DNA of 33,586 nt, from the NCBI GenBank assembly GCA_024762925.1, contig JANTGM010000060.1:1-33586 (forward strand), read 5' to 3'. This DNA comes from Kofleriaceae bacterium. Lineage in GTDB: Bacteria > Myxococcota_A > Polyangia > Haliangiales > Haliangiaceae. The position numbers and the translations under genes are program-made. A model generated the notes under the pieces. That model made no database searches, was not told the DNA's origin, and worked only from the letters and a program-made list of their open reading frames with translations. Of this stretch, positions 23,584-32,995 are shown one piece after another (within the stretch, counting starts at the first letter, position 1; each line of letters starts with the position of its first letter).

Positions 23584-25470
23584 ATGCAGATATTGATTGC
23601 GGTCGCCATGCTGCTCTGCGCGCCAGCAGATCACTTCGAAATTGAGAGCACCCAGAACTATCGGGTCTCAGGCCTTCCCATCTCGCTGACGATTACCGCG
23701 GTGGATGCGGACGGAAATGTGAATCCGAACTACTGTGGCGCCGCGGATCTCGAAGGAGTGTCCAGGCCAACTGCCACGGAAGTTAAACCGCTCACCAAGA
23801 CCGACGTCTTTGCCGCGGGCACCGTGGCGCTCGAAAACGTGATCATCGCGAAAGATGGAATGACGGTTCGTTCCGGTGACGCCAGCGGAGTGTGGAAATC
23901 CAACCTTCGCACCCTACCCGGTTGGCTCTCGATCCTGCCTCCGCTCGCGGCAATCCTTCTCGCGCTTGTCACTCGGCAAGCGCTCATCGCGCTCTTCTCG
24001 GGCGTGTACCTTGGTGCACTTTTTGTCTACGACTACAATCCTCTCAGTGCACTGCTGCGCGTCTTTGACACCCACCTGGTTGCGGCTGCGGGCGATCCGG
24101 ACCATGCAGCGATTCTGCTCTTCACCATGGCGCTCGGAGGCATGGTCGGCATTCTTGCAAAGAGCGGGGGGACCAACGCTCTCGTCGCAGTCATGTCCAA
24201 ACGGGCACGCACCAAACGCTCTGGCATGGTCATGGGTTGGCTCACGGGCTTGGTGGTGTTCTTCGATGACTATGCGAACTGCCTCCTAGTCGGAAACACC
24301 CTACGGCCCTTCACTGACAAGCTCAAAATCTCTCGCGAGAAACTCAGCTACATCGTTGATTCCACTGCAGCTCCCATCACAAGCGTCGCGCTCATATCCA
24401 CTTGGGTTGGCTACCAGCTTGGCCTCATCGAAGACCTTGCCGGGCCAGACTCTTCCGCCTACGACCTATTCTTAAACATGCTGCCCTATAGCTTCTACAG
24501 CTTGTTTACGATGTTTTTCGTGCTCAGTATCGCGGTGACGTGTCGCGACTTTGGCCCCATGCTCGCCGCAGAAAAGCGGGCCGCTGGTGGCAAGATGCTG
24601 CGAGATGGCGCCAGTCCCATGATGGACAGAGAACTCACCGACATGGAGCCACCGAGTGACCGCACTCCGCACTGGAGCTTGGCCGTTGTCCCGATTGTCT
24701 CGGTAATTCTCATTGTCGCCATTGGCCTCTACGCCAGTGGAGTGCAGGCTGTTGGCGCCGATGCAGGCCTTCGCCAAATTATCGCTAGTGCCGACTCGTA
24801 TGCTGTGCTGCTCTGGGCAGCCTTTGGTGGAAGTCTCATAGCCGCTGGATACGCGGTGGCCAAGCGCAACTTAGCTGTCAGTGAGACGGTCGATGCTTGG
24901 GTTACCGGCTGCAAAGCCATGGTCATCGCAGTGCTCATCTTGGTGCTGGCCTGGACGATTGGCGACATCTGCAAGGTCTATCTGCAAACCGGTCCTTGGG
25001 TAATTTCGCAGTTCTCGCCAAGCCCACAATGGATACCCGCGATGACGTTTGTGCTTTGCGCGATCATCGCTCTTGCCACAGGTTCATCATTCTCAACCAT
25101 GGCGATCGTCATTCCGATTGCGGGCCCAATGGCTTGGGCCGCGACCGGCGATACAAGTGGTCTCGATCCGGCCGTGGGTGAGAGCATTCGACTCGCCACT
25201 CTAAGCTCGGTTCTTGGTGGTGCGGTCTTTGGGGACCACTGCTCGCCCATCTCGGACACAACGATCATGTCCTCAATGTCGTGCGCTTCGGATCACATCG
25301 ACCATGTGCGCACCCAAGCGCCCTATGCACTCGTTTGTGGTGGCGCGGCCATTGTCATCGGCTACATTCCTGCGGGGTTTGGTGTTTCTCCACTCGTAAC
25401 ACTGCCGTTGGGAATGCTCGCTCTTGGTGCCCTTGTACGCTTCTACGGCAAGCTAAGCACAGAAGAATAG
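23584..25470 (+). CDS. NhaC-family Na+/H+ antiporter with N-terminal Ig-like domain
   Basis: A 628-aa protein. A signal or first membrane segment (1-14) is followed by a soluble domain (about 15-110) that looks like a bacterial Ig-like domain: LPISLTITAVDADGNVNPNYCG and GTVALENVIIAKDG. The transport part (about 112-625) has about eleven hydrophobic segments. Family features include MALGGMVGILAKSGGTNAL, VVFFDDYANCLLVGNTLRP, and VDSTAAPITSVALIS, then FGDHCSPISDTTIMSS near 555. Known: this family (NhaC/MleN-like) exchanges Na+ or organic ions with H+ across the inner membrane. The Ig-like domain would lie in the periplasm; its role is unknown. It is divergent from guaA; the small lipoprotein gene follows. 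Confidence 0.9.
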   Translation: MQILIAVAMLLCAPADHFEIESTQNYRVSGLPISLTITAVDADGNVNPNYCGAADLEGVSRPTATEVKPLTKTDVFAAGTVALENVIIAKDGMTVRSGDASGVWKSNLRTLPGWLSILPPLAAILLALVTRQALIALFSGVYLGALFVYDYNPLSALLRVFDTHLVAAAGDPDHAAILLFTMALGGMVGILAKSGGTNALVAVMSKRARTKRSGMVMGWLTGLVVFFDDYANCLLVGNTLRPFTDKLKISREKLSYIVDSTAAPITSVALISTWVGYQLGLIEDLAGPDSSAYDLFLNMLPYSFYSLFTMFFVLSIAVTCRDFGPMLAAEKRAAGGKMLRDGASPMMDRELTDMEPPSDRTPHWSLAVVPIVSVILIVAIGLYASGVQAVGADAGLRQIIASADSYAVLLWAAFGGSLIAAGYAVAKRNLAVSETVDAWVTGCKAMVIAVLILVLAWTIGDICKVYLQTGPWVISQFSPSPQWIPAMTFVLCAIIALATGSSFSTMAIVIPIAGPMAWAATGDTSGLDPAVGESIRLATLSSVLGGAVFGDHCSPISDTTIMSSMSCASDHIDHVRTQAPYALVCGGAAIVIGYIPAGFGVSPLVTLPLGMLALGALVRFYGKLSTEE

Positions 25471-25580
25471 AGCGCAATACAGATTAACAAAAGGTGTACG
25501 TTGCCAGGATTCCCGCCTGGTCTTGCCAGGGAAGTGTGTCCCTCCCCTGCGAAGCGGCCTTTTCCGCTACGCTTGCGCCC

Positions 25581-25928
25581 ATGAAATACAAAATTGGAAT
25601 GTGCGCGGTGGGGCTAAGCCTTGCCCTCATGGGTTGCGGTTCAGGCGGAGATATCGAAGAGTTTGTGAAGCTCGATAACAGCAAGGGGGTTGCCTTCGCT
25701 GCGGGTGGAGACGACTGTGCGGCAAAAGCCAAGAGCGTGGGCGACTGGCGCAAGAAAAACACCAAGCGCTATAAGGAACTGCGCAAATCGCTGGGCGAGA
25801 AGTACAAAAAGGGGCCACCCGAGAAGTACAAGGACGACCTCACCAAGAACAAGAAAGCCGTCATGGACGCAATGATGAAGTGCAGCAATGATCCTGCCTT
25901 CGGAAAAATGATGGACGAGACTGAGTAG
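25581..25928 (+). CDS. Small Lys-rich lipoprotein
   Basis: A 115-aa protein starting with ATG at 25581; the open frame upstream is not needed. The signal ends at the lipobox LMGC. The mature part has a short Gly-rich linker, then a charged, Lys-rich helical domain (WRKKNTKRYKELRKSLGEKY) with two Cys (DDCAAKAK and MMKCSNDP) that could pair. I recognise no family. There is no clear Shine-Dalgarno sequence. A weak hairpin, CCAGG/CCTGG at 25504-25520, lies between it and the antiporter gene; it probably has its own promoter. Confidence 0.75.
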   Translation: MKYKIGMCAVGLSLALMGCGSGGDIEEFVKLDNSKGVAFAAGGDDCAAKAKSVGDWRKKNTKRYKELRKSLGEKYKKGPPEKYKDDLTKNKKAVMDAMMKCSNDPAFGKMMDETE

Positions 25929-25962
25929 GCGTCCCCCAGCACGAACGCTCCGAAGCCGCAGG

Positions 25963-27711
<1,749 letters not shown>

Positions 27712-29004
27712 GTGAATCGGAAACTACTTAGCTCATTCTTATTTGGCAGCCTAGCCCTGGGCAGCGCTGGTCTCACCGCCTGTGTTGGCGAAGCTCCTGG
27801 TGAAAACGAGGGAACCGAAGCCGATGCTGGCGCTGGAGCAGCAGACGCGGCCCCTGAAGCTGATGCGGGTGAAGAAATCCCCACAGAACTAGCGGTGTCG
27901 GGAAAGGCCATCGACTACTTTGCCGCCAACCTCGGCGGAACACCGGTTGTCGCAAATGCAAGTCTGGCGACAGAAGGACTCGATCCAGTTGTTGAGACAC
28001 TCGCCGATGCACTTGGCGTCTTCACGATGGATGTCTTGCCAGCAAGTTTGTTCTACGTGACTGCAACGGCACCAGGCTACGCACCTTCACGCAACGCCTC
28101 CACACAACTTCTAGACGAGCCATTGGAACAGGATCAGTACCTCGGTTCGCTCCCGGGTATTGCACGGCAGTACGCCGGTGCAGGTGGTCTTGCGCCCATC
28201 GTTCCAACACCAGGCAATGGCATCATCATGGTCAACTTGCTTCGCAACAACGGCGAGCCAGCGATTGACGTGCCTGTTGCAGACATTGTGCTCGCGAGCC
28301 TTGAGGCTCCCGAAGTCCCAATCGGCACAGCCTACCTCGTCGATCCACTCACAACGGATTTGTCTCCAATCGATGTGACACTTGTGAGTGCTGTTGATGG
28401 CAACAACACCGCACGTGCCGGTTTCCTCGACGTTCCTCCTGGCGACTACACCATCACCACAACGATTCCTGGTGGCGGCGGCGGCGGCGGTGGCGGCGGC
28501 GGCGGTGGCGGCGGTGACATCCAGACCACGCAAGTCACGGTTAGCACTGACGGCATCACGTTTGCGCGTAGCGTTGGCGAGGGCGGCGGAGGCGGAGGAG
28601 GTGGTGGAGGCGGCGGTGGTGCAGCAACCATAATCCTCGATCCAAACGCCCCACTCGGCTTCACTGAGGACATCTACCCCATTCTTCAGACGGTGGCCAC
28701 AGGTGGCGATGGCTGTGTAGGCTGTCATGATGCTCTGCATCCTCTGCCCTTCACGGGAACCCCTGAGGATACTCTGGCGCTCCTTCTTCTCGATGCTATC
28801 GACCCAGCTGGTGTTCCACGCATCAACCTACTTGAGCCAGCGCTCTCACCGTTCGTGACAAATCCTGTCTACGAGGCCATTCCAAACCATCCAAATGCCT
28901 TTTGGACCGTGAACTCCAACCACTACCAAGGAATCCTGGCGTGGATTGCCCAAGGCGCCGCTCTACTTCGTGCTGATGCTGTTCTGCCGGAACCTCCGGC
29001 CTAG
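27712..29004 (+). CDS. Lipoprotein with polyglycine tracts and c-type haem motif
   Basis: A 430-aa protein. The start is the GTG at 27712, chosen for the GGAG nine bases ahead and because the signal follows directly. The lipobox is LTAC with Cys24, followed by an Ala/Asp/Gly/Glu linker (to about 65). A beta-rich region covers about 65-250, with carboxypeptidase-regulatory-like features (FLDVPPGDYTITTTI). Two polyglycine tracts (254-268, 15 residues; 291-303, 13 residues) flank a short beta segment. The C-terminal 125 residues contain C335-V-G-C-H339, a covalent haem c site, in a context FTEDIYPILQ...CVGCH and ILAWIAQGA seen in many myxobacterial extracytoplasmic proteins. No distal Met ligand is obvious. 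Probable outer-membrane, redox-linked or structural lipoprotein; partner unknown. Confidence 0.85.
   Translation: MNRKLLSSFLFGSLALGSAGLTACVGEAPGENEGTEADAGAGAADAAPEADAGEEIPTELAVSGKAIDYFAANLGGTPVVANASLATEGLDPVVETLADALGVFTMDVLPASLFYVTATAPGYAPSRNASTQLLDEPLEQDQYLGSLPGIARQYAGAGGLAPIVPTPGNGIIMVNLLRNNGEPAIDVPVADIVLASLEAPEVPIGTAYLVDPLTTDLSPIDVTLVSAVDGNNTARAGFLDVPPGDYTITTTIPGGGGGGGGGGGGGGGDIQTTQVTVSTDGITFARSVGEGGGGGGGGGGGGGAATIILDPNAPLGFTEDIYPILQTVATGGDGCVGCHDALHPLPFTGTPEDTLALLLLDAIDPAGVPRINLLEPALSPFVTNPVYEAIPNHPNAFWTVNSNHYQGILAWIAQGAALLRADAVLPEPPA
28471..28515 (+). repeat. Polyglycine tract 1 (GGC/GGT codons)
   Basis: Fifteen consecutive Gly codons, of which eleven are GGC and four GGT. The near-trinucleotide repeat makes this locus prone to length change by slippage in steps of one codon. 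Confidence 0.95.
28582..28620 (+). repeat. Polyglycine tract 2 (mixed Gly codons)
   Basis: Thirteen consecutive Gly codons using GGC, GGA and GGT. The mixed codons argue against simple slippage expansion and suggest that the amino-acid tract itself is maintained. Confidence 0.95.
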
Positions 29005-29014
29005 CTATAGCTAG
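29001..29014. repeat. Perfect 14-bp palindrome over a stop codon
   Basis: CTAGCTATAGCTAG reads the same on both strands and includes the TAG stop (29002-29004) of the polyglycine lipoprotein gene. It may be a protein-binding site, or chance. Confidence 0.6.
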
Positions 29015-29035
29015 GGGCGCAACCTATCCAGATTT

Positions 29036-29070
29036 GAAGGGTCTCCGCGTAGGGGGCCCTTCTTGTCGTT
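29036..29070 (+). terminator. Rho-independent terminator candidate
   Basis: GAAGGG (29036-29041) pairs with CCCTTC (29057-29062) around a 15-base loop, followed by a T-rich run TTGTCGTTT. It lies 32 bases after the lipoprotein stop and before the membrane-protein gene at 29170. Confidence 0.6.
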
Positions 29071-29169
29071 TCGGGAGGCAATTTGGGGTTCCGATAGACC
29101 TCAGATGGCCCACAAGCGTTTGAGCAAGGGAATACGAGGCAACAAACTCTCGTTACGAAAGCAGAACCC

Positions 29170-30597
29170 ATGCAGACTCCAGATGACGCTCATCCCTTCC
29201 GTGACTCTAGCGCTGGCGTAAATGCCAAGCGAGACAAACTCTTAGGCGCGAGGCGGGCGGACCTAGCCTACATGTCGCACGCGATTCGCCGTACCTTCGT
29301 CGGCCGCAGTGCGCGAATTGGAGCCAGCGTGGCACTGTTTCTCGGCGGAGCAGTCGTTCTAGCCGCAACCGTCTCATCGGACTTTGCAGAGTTTGTTGCC
29401 TCCCTTCTTCCAGGAGAAGCTCCTGCGCCACTGGCCAACCTTCTCTTTGGCACATGGATCATCGCGGTGCTCGGTGGCCTCATGGCTCGCAGCATCTCAG
29501 AGCGTCGCTTCACCCTAGCGATGTCAAAGGCTGTGCTGCCCTCTGCGGATGCACACCAAGATGTTGCTAGGCTTGCACATGAGAGCCCAGATGCGGTGGG
29601 GCGTCGTATGGCACATCGCCAGGGTCGAATCGGCCGAGCAGTGCCAGTTCTGGCAGCAGGCTTCGTGCTTCCCGCGACGGCGATCGCTGGCAAACTCGCC
29701 ATCGATGCAGGTGGCTACCCAAGCCTCGATGCATTTGAGTTCCTCTTGCCGAGTGCAGCTTCCCTGGCGGTTGGATTCGCAAGCCTCGCAACACTCTTTG
29801 CCGCAGTCCTATACTACAAGCCAAAGCGCGCGCCTTTGGCACTCCCCGTACTCACGGTGGTGCATGCGGCGTTCGTAGGATCACAACACTGGCCGTACCT
29901 CGTTGTTGGTGCGATAGCGCTTGCCGTGATGGCGTGGCGAATCCAGCAGCGTCAGCTACACGAGGAAATCGTGCTTGGAGAGGATGGCGCCCCGCTCCCA
30001 AAGCCCCTCTATCTTCGCAAACGACTGCGCAGCACCTTGAGCCGCACCCTCGCCCGCCTAAGAGATCTTCGGAACTTCCGACCTCGTCGCGTGCACGCTC
30101 TTGGGCTTGGCCTTGTTGCTGTCGCTGGTGCGTCCCTGTACTTGCACACCTCTGCGCAAATTGCCGAAGCGCGCCCAAAAGCGCATCTAACGCCCATTGA
30201 CAGCATCGTGGTAAACAGCCAACCGGGAGATATCCAATTGCTTGAATCTGGCGACGGCCTCACGGTGAAGTTTGACTTCATGGGCCAGACAACGGGACTT
30301 GAGGCTGGATACCTGCTGGACGGCGCCGTCATACCTCCGGGCTGGCGCGCCACGGTGACTGCGTACAATCTCGATGCAAGTGGCGCATTCACTCTCTCCT
30401 TCTTTGGAGACGAAGCGCCGCCCCGACATCTCTCCCACGATCAGGGCACGCTCACTGTGCTGCACGACAACTGCACCACAGAGCCCTTGCCGCTGCAACT
30501 CACAGCGACGCCCTATGGGACCCAAGAATTCGACTCTCAAGGAGCCGAGCTCACCATGCGATACAAGGTGACGCTAGAGCTCATCAATGAGTGCTAG
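29170..30597 (+). CDS. Multi-pass membrane protein with C-terminal extracytoplasmic domain
   Basis: A 475-aa protein with ATG at 29170. A charged cytosolic N-terminus (1-48) is followed by hydrophobic segments near 50-68, 88-105, 155-172, 190-212, 220-258 and 310-327. A charged stretch (about 262-308, rich in Arg) lies before the last one. The final 150 residues are soluble and beta-rich (IQLLESGDGLTVKFDFMG; GAFTLSFFGDEAPP) with Cys pairs near the end. No family recognised. A terminator-like hairpin separates it from the lipoprotein upstream. Its TAG stop overlaps the stop of the opposite-strand copper-protein gene (both in CTAG at 30594-30597). Confidence 0.75.
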   Translation: MQTPDDAHPFRDSSAGVNAKRDKLLGARRADLAYMSHAIRRTFVGRSARIGASVALFLGGAVVLAATVSSDFAEFVASLLPGEAPAPLANLLFGTWIIAVLGGLMARSISERRFTLAMSKAVLPSADAHQDVARLAHESPDAVGRRMAHRQGRIGRAVPVLAAGFVLPATAIAGKLAIDAGGYPSLDAFEFLLPSAASLAVGFASLATLFAAVLYYKPKRAPLALPVLTVVHAAFVGSQHWPYLVVGAIALAVMAWRIQQRQLHEEIVLGEDGAPLPKPLYLRKRLRSTLSRTLARLRDLRNFRPRRVHALGLGLVAVAGASLYLHTSAQIAEARPKAHLTPIDSIVVNSQPGDIQLLESGDGLTVKFDFMGQTTGLEAGYLLDGAVIPPGWRATVTAYNLDASGAFTLSFFGDEAPPRHLSHDQGTLTVLHDNCTTEPLPLQLTATPYGTQEFDSQGAELTMRYKVTLELINEC

Positions 30598-31553
30598 AAA
30601 ATGCAGGCGAAACCAAAGGCGCTTGAAGGCGCCTTTGGATAGCGGTACATGCCAGCGAAGCACATCTCTTCCTCAGAAGAATCCCCAAACCCTACCATCT
30701 GTCCAGTTGTGTTGTTGTAGCCACAGGTAACGCGGATCTTGTCACCTTGACTTAGCGAGACTGGAGGGATTTCATAGAGCTTCTGGTCGTAGAAGTCGTA
30801 GGCCTCATCGTGCAGCATCTCAACACTGTTGCCACGAAGCGCTTCGACTTTCATGTGGGAACCGAGCTGGTGCATATGCGGAGCAACCGTTAGCAAGGTG
30901 AAGTCTTGTGACATAGTGCACGTCCCAATTTGCTCGGTTGGCCCTGGAACTACCTGCAGGCCGATCGCCTTTCCCATGAGCACAGACTCCGCCTCATACT
31001 CGATGTTCGAAGCAGTTGTGAGCTGGACATCGGTCCCCGACGTGCCTGTGATGGCAGTGTCTGAAACATTAAACAGGTGCAGGTTGAGGACAAGTTGTTG
31101 CCCCGCGGGAATCTTTACGCCAATGCCCTCGGGAAACTGAAACAGGGATTCGCCAATACCCGAACCAAAGATCATTTGGTTGGCATTGGTGCCCGCATCG
31201 CAATCTGTGATTCCGTCAGGACCGCTGGGCTCGCCAACTGTGAGCACAGTGTGATGAGTGCCAACCGGCCCAATCGACTTGAATGCCGAGATGTACATGT
31301 CCTCTTGCACGGTGAGTCGTACGCACTTGTAAAACTCGGTGGCTGCGGGGATTTCCCACGTTCCATCGACAAGGCGCGTCCACTCGCCATTGACCTCACC
31401 TCCATCAGCACTTCCTGCAGCCCCAGCATCTGCTGTGGCATCGGCGCCACCATCGGCGCCATTCCCTTGCTGCTGATCATCCCCGCCACCACATGCGGCG
31501 AACGTGAACACAAGTGCGACCAAAGAACTGCGGAAGGTGGTGGATCTTGACAT
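30594..31553 (-). CDS. PHM-like copper type II monooxygenase-domain lipoprotein
   Basis: A 319-aa protein with ATG at 31553. The lipobox FAAC has Cys21, followed by an Ala/Asp/Gly linker (22-55) of the myxobacterial type. The rest resembles the two-domain core of copper type II ascorbate-dependent monooxygenases (peptidylglycine alpha-hydroxylating). Candidate CuH ligands: His100-His101 in GTHHTVL and His159 in LNLHLFN. Candidate CuM ligands: His226 and His228 in APHMHQLGSH and Met297 in GDSSEEEMCF. The set is complete, so copper binding is predicted. The substrate of bacterial members is mostly unknown. It lies 40 bases downstream of the M17 aminopeptidase gene on the same strand and may be co-transcribed. 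Confidence 0.8.
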   Translation of the reverse strand: MSRSTTFRSSLVALVFTFAACGGGDDQQQGNGADGGADATADAGAAGSADGGEVNGEWTRLVDGTWEIPAATEFYKCVRLTVQEDMYISAFKSIGPVGTHHTVLTVGEPSGPDGITDCDAGTNANQMIFGSGIGESLFQFPEGIGVKIPAGQQLVLNLHLFNVSDTAITGTSGTDVQLTTASNIEYEAESVLMGKAIGLQVVPGPTEQIGTCTMSQDFTLLTVAPHMHQLGSHMKVEALRGNSVEMLHDEAYDFYDQKLYEIPPVSLSQGDKIRVTCGYNNTTGQMVGFGDSSEEEMCFAGMYRYPKAPSSAFGFACIF

Positions 31554-31593
31554 TGGTCCCATTGTGCACGCCGATGGGGCTCTTCGCCAAAGA

Positions 31594-32946
31594 CTACTTT
31601 CGTGCAAATGCGCCAATGAGGCTCCGAAGGGGAGCACCAGTAGCGCCATAGCCCGTACCCGGTGCCTCGCCTGACCAATTCCACGTCGAGGCAAAGATGT
31701 CGAAATGACACAGTGGCGCGTTCGCAAACTCTAATAAGAAGTGAGCTGCATTACGAGAGCCGGCGCCCGCAGATGCATTGCCTGGCAGGCGAGCAGTGTT
31801 TCGCAGATCCGCTTCTTTGTCTACATTGGCGATTGTGTGCCAGAGGCGCTTTGGAAAGAAGTGAAAGTCCTCGCCCATGGCAGCCCCGGAGTTCTCGATG
31901 CGGGTCTGCAAGTCGCTGTTGGCGAAGTGCACAGGCGTGGCAAAGGGACCGTAGGCATTCAGCGCAGCGGTTGTGAGCGTGGCAAAGCAAAGGTATTCCG
32001 CCGGGGCGTAGGTGTCCCCCGCATACGCAAGGGCGTCGGCGAGCACCAGGCGGCCTTCTGCATCCGTGTGATCGATGCGAACCGTCTTTCCAGAATAACT
32101 CTCAACCAACGCACCGGGTCGCATCGCCTTTTCACCAACCGCGTTCTCGCAGGTGGGCACGACCAAGAGCAGAGGTTTGTCGTAGCCGCTCTCTACCAGC
32201 GATTCAAAGAGTGCACAGGCGATTGCCGCTCCCCCCATGTCGTTCTTCATCATCGAGACAAAGCTCGCGTACGGCTTCACGTTGATGCCGCCAGTGTCAA
32301 AGGTAATGCCCTTGCCGACAATGGCCAGTGGTGCTTCCGTGGCCCCTTTGGGTCGGTACTCTGCCAGGACGAGGCGTGGTGGGGATTGCTCACTGGCACC
32401 ACCGACAGCAAGAAGAAGGCGCAAGCCCTTCTCGTGCAGCTCGTCTTCCTCGAGAACGGTGACCTTGACGTCGTCATGATCGGCAGCCCACTTGCCGACG
32501 TCGTTGGCGATCTGAATGCTGGTTCGGATACTTGGATCTTCGTTCACCCAGCGCCGGTACAGATCTTCTGCGCGGGCGATGCGCTCCATCTCAGCTTGAA
32601 TCTCCGCGTTCTCCGGGATGCTCACCCGCCCCTTACTGCGATGGTGGAGATCGAGAGCCACAGTCAGCAGTGTCGGGTCAGCGATTTCCGAACCGTCGAG
32701 AACAACGTCGCCCACCCGCACCATCCCGCCCAGGGCCTTGATCAGCTGGTCTACGACATAGCGCAGCTCGGTGGTAGCCAAGTCGGGCAAGGCCACCTCA
32801 ATTCGAGCGCCACCATCCGCCAATTCGAGCTTGGCGTGGGCACCACCAGTCGCTTTGACCTCGGTGCCTCCGCCCAATTCGGCGGACTCTGGGCGCAGCT
32901 TCACATACAAACTCAATTCTTCGATGGGGGACTCTTGCTTGCTCAC
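31594..32946 (-). CDS. Leucyl aminopeptidase family (M17) metallopeptidase
   Basis: A 450-aa protein. The frame is open upstream to 33411, but that part overlaps the divergent gene at 32996, so the GTG at 32946 (VSKQESPIEE) is chosen. The N-terminal domain is about 170 residues and diverged; the catalytic domain has VGKGITFDTGG (K212, D217), MKNDMGGAA (D236), and the signature HTDAEGRLVLADAL (D295, E297, R299), which has His where most members have Asn. These residues bind two metal ions and the substrate. M17 enzymes are cytosolic hexamers that remove N-terminal residues from peptides. The divergent start at 32996 leaves only 49 bases for both promoters. Confidence 0.92.
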   Translation of the reverse strand: MSKQESPIEELSLYVKLRPESAELGGGTEVKATGGAHAKLELADGGARIEVALPDLATTELRYVVDQLIKALGGMVRVGDVVLDGSEIADPTLLTVALDLHHRSKGRVSIPENAEIQAEMERIARAEDLYRRWVNEDPSIRTSIQIANDVGKWAADHDDVKVTVLEEDELHEKGLRLLLAVGGASEQSPPRLVLAEYRPKGATEAPLAIVGKGITFDTGGINVKPYASFVSMMKNDMGGAAIACALFESLVESGYDKPLLLVVPTCENAVGEKAMRPGALVESYSGKTVRIDHTDAEGRLVLADALAYAGDTYAPAEYLCFATLTTAALNAYGPFATPVHFANSDLQTRIENSGAAMGEDFHFFPKRLWHTIANVDKEADLRNTARLPGNASAGAGSRNAAHFLLEFANAPLCHFDIFASTWNWSGEAPGTGYGATGAPLRSLIGAFARK

Positions 32947-32995
32947 CCGTCGAGGGTAGCCGACAACGCGAGCCTCTGTGTATGCTCCGCACACA

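Noticed and set aside
28111-28740. Minus-strand ORFs in the polyglycine region, including polyproline frames
   Set aside because: They are the complement of the polyglycine codons and lack any independent signal.
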